Below, one piece after another: positions 58,394 to 64,000 of a DNA stretch of 64,000 bases; position 1 is the stretch's first letter, and the number at the start of each line of letters is the position of its first letter. The notes beneath the pieces are model-generated. The model saw only the letters and a program-made list of their open reading frames with translations, was not told where the DNA came from and searched no databases. Origin of the DNA: Antilocapra americana (lineage: Eukaryota > Chordata > Mammalia > Artiodactyla > Antilocapridae); contig ML660777.1 of assembly GCA_007570785.1 (NCBI GenBank), forward strand, positions 4,348,587 to 4,412,586. Reading direction: 5' to 3'. Position numbers and translations under genes: made by a program.

Positions 58394-60010
58394 AATTAAA
58401 GTCTAACAAGTGAAAAAACAATCATAAATAACTATAGTCCCTGCCTTTTTCTGTTTTTCTCTTTTTACACACTGTAGGAAATATACCATGTTACTTAAAA
58501 ACATTATGACACTAGACTCTTATTTTTTATTTGGACCATTATATCCTTTTCTGTTCTGGTGTTATCACAGTTAAGAACATTTAAATACAGACTTGCTCTT
58601 GGAGTTTATAAGAGAGAGGTGTGATGACTACAAATATGCCAATATTCCTGCTCTGGCTTGAGATCTCTGGTGATAGACTCAAACGTAGCCCCCCTGGCCT
58701 AAGGTCAACCTGGTTATAGGCTAGGAATGCCCAGGATAGTGCTCAAGAGCAAAAGCTGCTGCCAGGCAGGCCAAGCAGACTGTCTCTGGGTGGAATCTGG
58801 AGAGGGAAATTAGAGAGATAGCCAATGGGTGGGTAGTGAAAAGAACAGAAATATAAAAAGACAAGCAGAAACCAAAGAAAGGAGCATAATCACACATACA
58901 CATAGCCACATAGTTGCTGGACCACAGAGCAACTGTGGATCTTCAAACACAACTGTCCCTGTTCTGTTTCTTGGACAGTTCAATCTCATCTCGTTGTAAC
59001 CCCACTGCTGGAGGCGGCTGTCATCTCCTGAGCAGCACAGGGCTTAAACCAACGCGCTCTTCCGCATCATCATTCACTGTTGTTCTTGGCTCTCGGATCT
59101 GATAAAAACTCACAAGTGCACTGCAGTGGGTGCTGCTAGTCACTTCTTGACATCTATTCCCATCTGCAGCCTTCTTTATTTATAGAAAACCAAGACGTGA
59201 AAAGGAGTTGTCTAGGAGGCTTCTGAGTTTTCTGGTTCCTAAGGAAGATACACTCTTCTTTTCTTCTGGTTGCTGGCTTGTCTGAGAATGAAGCTGACAC
59301 TGACACTGAAGCAAAATCAGAGGGAGGACAGACCGGGTGTCTGGTGACATGCCTTCGCCATTAAACCAATGCAAAGCCAACCCTCCTCCTGGACTTGCCA
59401 ATATTCAAGATGAAAAAATCTTTTATGTTTAAACCCTTTTGAGTTGGATTCCTATTACCATGTAAAACATGTAGTTGGAGTTTGGCATTTCTTCTTTTTC
59501 TCAGTTGGAGATTTCTCAAAAATAAGATGATGGGAACATTTGGGGTAGGGGGGAGGCTACTACTGGATTTTTCCTATGATGGAGAACATTTTCAACAGTG
59601 ACCCTGGCATCCTACCTCCAGACCTCCTACCCCCTACCTTGATTCCCACTGTGCTGAGAAAGAAAAGTCAGTCCTCTTGTCCATAGCATGTCCTTCGGCC
59701 TGAGGCTCCAGGGCAAGCACCGGAGTTGGGGGCCTCAAGTACAAGGAGCCCTCAAGAGGACCAATGTCCACCCACCACATCTCTGCTGGTTCCTGGCCAT
59801 CCACTTAGATCTTCAACCCTGGGACTCAAAGTAGGGATGTTAAATTCAAGTGACATGAGAGCCCAGAGAAAGGGGGACATTTCAAGGTTTCTTTGTCATG
59901 TACGCTTCAGTGTGAATGATTTTGAGATGCTTTCTTCATATTGAGTTTTCCTATGGGAGAGAGAAAAACCAAAAAGGAGAAGGGGAAGGAAACAAAGTTT
60001 CTGGGAAAGG
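58394..60010. other. Unassigned, repeat-poor stretch
   Basis: I recognise no gene or repeat family. Several short open frames occur on both strands without any family signature. Confidence 0.5.
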
Positions 60011-60011
60011 C

Positions 60012-60425
60012 TAAGTTTTAGTCTAATAGGGGTACCATAAAAAATGCACCAATCGAGTGGCTTAGACATCTTAAATTTAATTTGTCACAGTTCTGGAGGG
60101 AAGAAGTCTAAGATCAAGAAGTCAGTAGGTTTCATTTCTTATAAGGCCTCTCTCCTTGGCTGGCAGATACCTGCCTTTTGCTGTGTCCACACACACGGTT
60201 TCTCTGTGTCTGTGCCCCTCCTGTCTCTTTACATATCCAAATTTTCTCCTCCTCCAAGGACACCAATCACATTGGATGAGGGCCCACCCTAAGGGCCTCA
60301 TTTTAATTTACTTGCTTCTTTAAAGGTCCAGTCTCTAAATACAGTCACAGGCGGAGGTTGTAGAAGTTACAGCTTCAGCATATGAATGGGGTGGGGGTGA
60401 AGCAGGCACAATGCAGCCCACAAAA
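60012..60425 (-). mobile_element. MLT1-type LTR, diverged
   Basis: In antisense: ggggtaccataaaaaatgca, cacagttctggagggaagaa, ggcctctctccttggctggc, acaccaatcacattggatga, tctctaaatacagtcaca and cttcagcatatgaatgggg. Same layout as the LTR at 4558-5054. Confidence 0.75.
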
Positions 60426-62901
60426 GGGAAGGACTGGATTTGTGATACCAGTGAAAAAATTCCTTCCTGGGCACCGAGAGACCACTGGGTCCCTGCAACA
60501 ACGTTTAGGAAATCTGTGCACATGTGGTAAGTGAGAGCCCAGGAGAGCTGGCCCAAGGACCCTCAGTGGTGGCCTTGCCCAGGCAGAGCACAAAAGGCTG
60601 AGCTTTTCTCACAGTCCAAGCTGTTCCCTGCATGCCCATCCCCCCTGTTCAGAACCACATGAGTTACTATAAATTCATGTTTTTTAACAACAGCCACCGA
60701 CAGGCTTGCTGGATTTCCACACATGTTTAAAAGCCATGGGCTTATTCCCTGACTGGCCAGAATGCTGAATGCCATTAAAAACATCAGAGTCTGAGGACTC
60801 CCATGGTCAAACAGGTTTTATCTCCACATGCTGGGCAGTGCTGCTTCCCTGAATATTTATTGAAGCAGACGAGCAACATTCAATCATATGGATCTCCTCA
60901 TTTGAAAATCTCTCTTCTGTGTCAGCAACCAGGTGGGATTCCTACCAAAGATTCCTCCTGCACAACAGGCTGACCTTGAACTCCATGCATTTTAGGAAAA
61001 GCAGTGGGGTGTTTCTTGTTGACCAACCAGAGTAAACATTTCCAAAACTCGTCGCCGTCTGTCACACTGGGACTCCAGGTGCTGTCTCATGGAAAACTGG
61101 CAATTAGTCATAGATGAAAACATAGCAGGAGGAGAGCTGTATTTCTAGTGATTATTTTCCAATTTCTGAACACCTAATGTTATCATCTACATTATATTTG
61201 CTAAGTTGTATTTTTTTCTTCTTGTGTTGCCCACTGTGTTTGCTTCCTAGCCTAACTGGGCTTGGTACACCCAGCAAATCTCTGCCTGTCAGCCTCAGGT
61301 GGTAGAAAGGAGAAGATGCCCTCAAGAGCAACAGTGAGCCCGGCTCAAGGCACACAGTCATTCGTGGGCTTCCTCCAGGCTCTGTCTTCCTCTTCTCCAG
61401 CTCTCCTTCACACAGTCTTTTTGCAGGTCCTTCTGACACTGTGCTGTGAGCCACATATACAGCCCTCTGGCAGTACCCTCCCCCTGCCCCAATCCCAGCT
61501 TCTTTGCCATCATGAGATGTTTGAACACCTGGTGACAAATTTACCACGATGCTGGGCTTTCAAAATGATCTGCAACTTCATTTGCAAGGCGCCAGTTTTC
61601 AGAATGCTTCTTTCTGGCAAACTCCACATTAACATCTCCAGAGGTTTCTCTATATATTCCCCGTGCATGTGCTGGCAGGGAAGATAAAGCCTGAACGTAT
61701 CCATGTGCCTCCAGGGACGAATTCTGTCTCCCCTAGCCTCTCCAGCTTTCTGTGAGTGAGCAATGGGATAAGGATGTTTCAGCTGATGGCTCTAGATGGG
61801 GAGAAAGAGCATCTTCATCCCCATGCTGGAAATTCTAATTTTCAATTACATAATCAGCAAATTCAGGAGAGTGGAGGTGAGAATGTCACAAAACAAGCAG
61901 GGTCCCTGGGTACCTCTTGTCTACTGAAAGTGAATCATGACACTTCTGTGGCAACGAACCTGAATTGCCTGATATTCATTTCTGTCACAACTAGCCTTGG
62001 GTTTCTGCCTCCAAGGGCATGTGTTCATTACAGTTAAGAGAAATGTGAAACAGCGAAGGAGAAGTGACATTCTTATTCAACCCCATGTTGTGCTCCATCA
62101 AGGTTTCACTTTTTTCCCCCACACCTGATTTTTATGGAAAACTGGTAAGAGCTATAATTACTATTAGAAAGAAATAGGTCAGAAATACTCTTGTGCTTGC
62201 ATAGAGGGCCTCAGCAGCAAAAGAGAGGCAACTGAACAGAGACACTACTTGCCACTCTGTCTTCCTCTTATGGGTTAAAACCTGGTCAGTGCCATCTACC
62301 AAGATGGTAGAGGAAAAATGAAATCAACCCCTTACCTGTTAGGAGTCACAGACAGGGAGTCTATCCTTATTGGTAGCTTGGTGCGAAACTGTCAGTCTGA
62401 CACCCTCTATTCCTTTCTAATTCTATTTTTCCAAAGTGCAAAATGATGGAACCATTTTAAATGTGTGCCATATTATATAGAGGAAGAAGTTGAGCTCAAG
62501 CCTCTGGAAAATTGCTAATAGCACAGAAATGAAGGGAAGTTCTGTAGAACTACTCAGGAAAACAATGGCCATCTTACATACACACTTCTGACCAGTTGGC
62601 TCCCAAGTGTCTGGCAATGTTGCTTGATTACATGCTCACCATGGCCATGGGGCAGCATTAACAAATCATTTGCACGCCACTGAAGAACCAGTTAGAGCTT
62701 CAAGAGTATACCTGACTTACCAGCTGCCGGTCACCTCAGCCTAGCTCTACAGCTGCCTCCTGCAACTCAGGCTGCCCGTGTCACTGTGACTGTCTTACTT
62801 TCCCTCTCTGCAGCCTGACATGGTTCTTATTCCTCATTTCACCTCTTCCTGGGAAAGCCAGTTCAGTGGAAGCATGAGTTTGAGGGGGCTGCAGCAGAGA
62901 T
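60426..62901. other. Unassigned, repeat-poor stretch
   Basis: Almost 2.5 kb without a recognised repeat, unusual for this window. Base composition is more balanced than in the AT-rich parts. No exon-like frame with clear splice sites or family similarity was seen. Confidence 0.5.
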
Positions 62902-62914
62902 ATTTTGGTAGACA

Positions 62915-63354
62915 GTTTAGTTCAGTTTAGTTGCTCAGTCATGTCTGACTCTCTGCAACTCCATGGACTGCAGCATGCCAGGATTCCCTCTCCATCACCA
63001 ACTCCTGGAGCTTGCTCAAACTCATGTCCATTGAGTCAGTGATGCCATCCAACCATCTCATCCTCTGTCATTCCCTTCTCCTCCTGCCTTCAATCTTTCC
63101 TAGCATCAGGGTCTTTCCCAATGAGTCAGGCCAAAGTATTGGAGTTTCAGCTTCAGCATCAGTCCTTCAATGAATATTCAGGACTGATTTCCTTGAGGAT
63201 TGACTGGTTTTGTCTCCTTGCAATCCAAGGGACTCTCAAAAGTCTTCTCCAATACCACAATTCAAAAGTATCAATTCTTTGGTGCTGAGCTTTCCTTATA
63301 GTCCAGCTTTAACATCCATACATGAGATGTGAGTCCAACTCTCACATCCATACA
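62915..63354 (-). mobile_element. BovB LINE, 5'-truncated, with a short end duplication
   Basis: The antisense BovB 3' end from tttagttcagtttagttgct to catccatac, flanked by the 13-bp duplication attttggtagaca (62902-62914 and 63355-63367). Its last bases repeat an internal piece: gtccaactctcacatccata at 63333-63352 restates gtccagctttaacatccata at 63301-63320. Confidence 0.96.
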
Positions 63355-63367
63355 ATTTTGGTAGACA

Positions 63368-64000
63368 CATTCCTCCAAATTCTATCCAAGTGCTCAAAAA
63401 ATTCATGGCAACATGGTGTTCTCCTTGTATTTATGTGGTTTCAATGTCCACTGGGATCATGTAGGTCAGTCTGACTCAAATAGTGAATTTTAAGGCCTGT
63501 AGGAACCTGGAACCTGCATGTGATTTCTCCTGATTTTGGATGGTTAGCTTGCTCAGGGTGCCTTCGATCTCTACCCTGTGTCTATTTGCACTGCCTCAGT
63601 CACTGCCAAGAAACAGCCTCATCTTTGCTGTTAAGGGGCGAAACTGGGACTGGAGTCTGCAGTCCTTGCCTCAGTGGTAGGGGGAGTAGAAAGGGAGGTA
63701 GACAGGGGTGGTAAAAGGAGATAACCAGAAGATAAACTGGAGAGGGATCTGATACCAAGCGGGCCAACAGTGAGCCAACATGAACTAGAAGCTCAATGCC
63801 CAGATTGTCTCTGATGTGAAGACGTTGGGGACAACACCGCTGACTTATCTAATCTATCACCTTGTGATACACCTGAAGTGAAATGTGGAGTTCTACAGAA
63901 AAAGCCGTCATTCCCAAACTTTATTTCAAGACGCCATTACCTCACTATTTTAACCTGACTGATGCTGAATTATGTGTGGCACTCTTGCTCTTTTAAGTGG
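63368..64000. other. Unassigned stretch
   Basis: No gene or repeat recognised up to the end of the window. Confidence 0.5.

Noticed and set aside
61152..61687. Overlapping open frames of 131 and 141 codons on opposite strands
   Set aside because: The plus frame begins at a TTG, neither has a recognisable domain, and no splice or promoter context was seen.

Overview
This window looks like nuclear DNA from a bovid (cattle, buffalo, sheep or goat; I cannot separate these). The evidence is the repeat content: BovB (RTE-clade) LINE copies, Bov-tA and Bov-A2 SINEs that share BovB 3' sequence, a full-length ruminant L1 of the L1-BT type, cetartiodactyl CHR (tRNA-Glu) SINEs, and older mammalian repeats (L1M, L2, MIR, MLT1, MER20). 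I found no multi-exon gene, rRNA, true tRNA gene, CRISPR array or prokaryotic feature. Repeat family names come from memory of their consensus sequences; RepeatMasker would be decisive. Boundaries supported by a target-site duplication (TSD) are exact to a few bases; the others are approximate.

Layout. 1-2.5 kb: a 5'-inverted L1 and two SINEs. 2.5-11 kb: mostly unassigned sequence with MIR, an MLT1 LTR, an L2 and palindromic DNA-transposon relics. 11-16 kb: an inverted pair of BovB copies, three Bov-tA in a row, and an old L1. 17.3-18.8 kb: a BovB holding an L1-mobilised retrocopy of ATP6V1G1 (V-ATPase subunit G1) whose 118-codon frame is intact. 19-23 kb: L1 relics and a direct repeat of about 105 bp. 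23-34 kb: a three-level nest, in which an older L1 holds a BovB that holds a 7-kb full-length L1-BT with intact ORF1 and an ORF2 broken by one frameshift. 34-42.7 kb: decayed L1M elements, a candidate ERV LTR, and an MLT1 split by BovB. 42.7-46.7 kb: mostly unassigned. 46.7-57.4 kb: more nests (L1 holding BovB; L1M holding Bov-A2 and MLT1; L1 holding a BovB/Bov-tA chimera and a BovB). 57.4-64 kb: mainly unassigned sequence with one Bov-tA, one MLT1-like LTR and one BovB.

The elements are linked mechanistically. L1 supplies the machinery that made the L1 insertions and the ATP6V1G1 retrocopy (poly(A), 13-17 bp TSDs). BovB supplies the machinery for Bov-tA and Bov-A2. I do not see an undescribed gene system. 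The observations most worth checking are the intact ATP6V1G1 retrocopy, the nearly intact L1-BT, the BovB/Bov-tA chimera under a single TSD, the twin-primed L1 with both junctions readable, and a BovB that lacks a TSD and replaces about 23 bp of its target.
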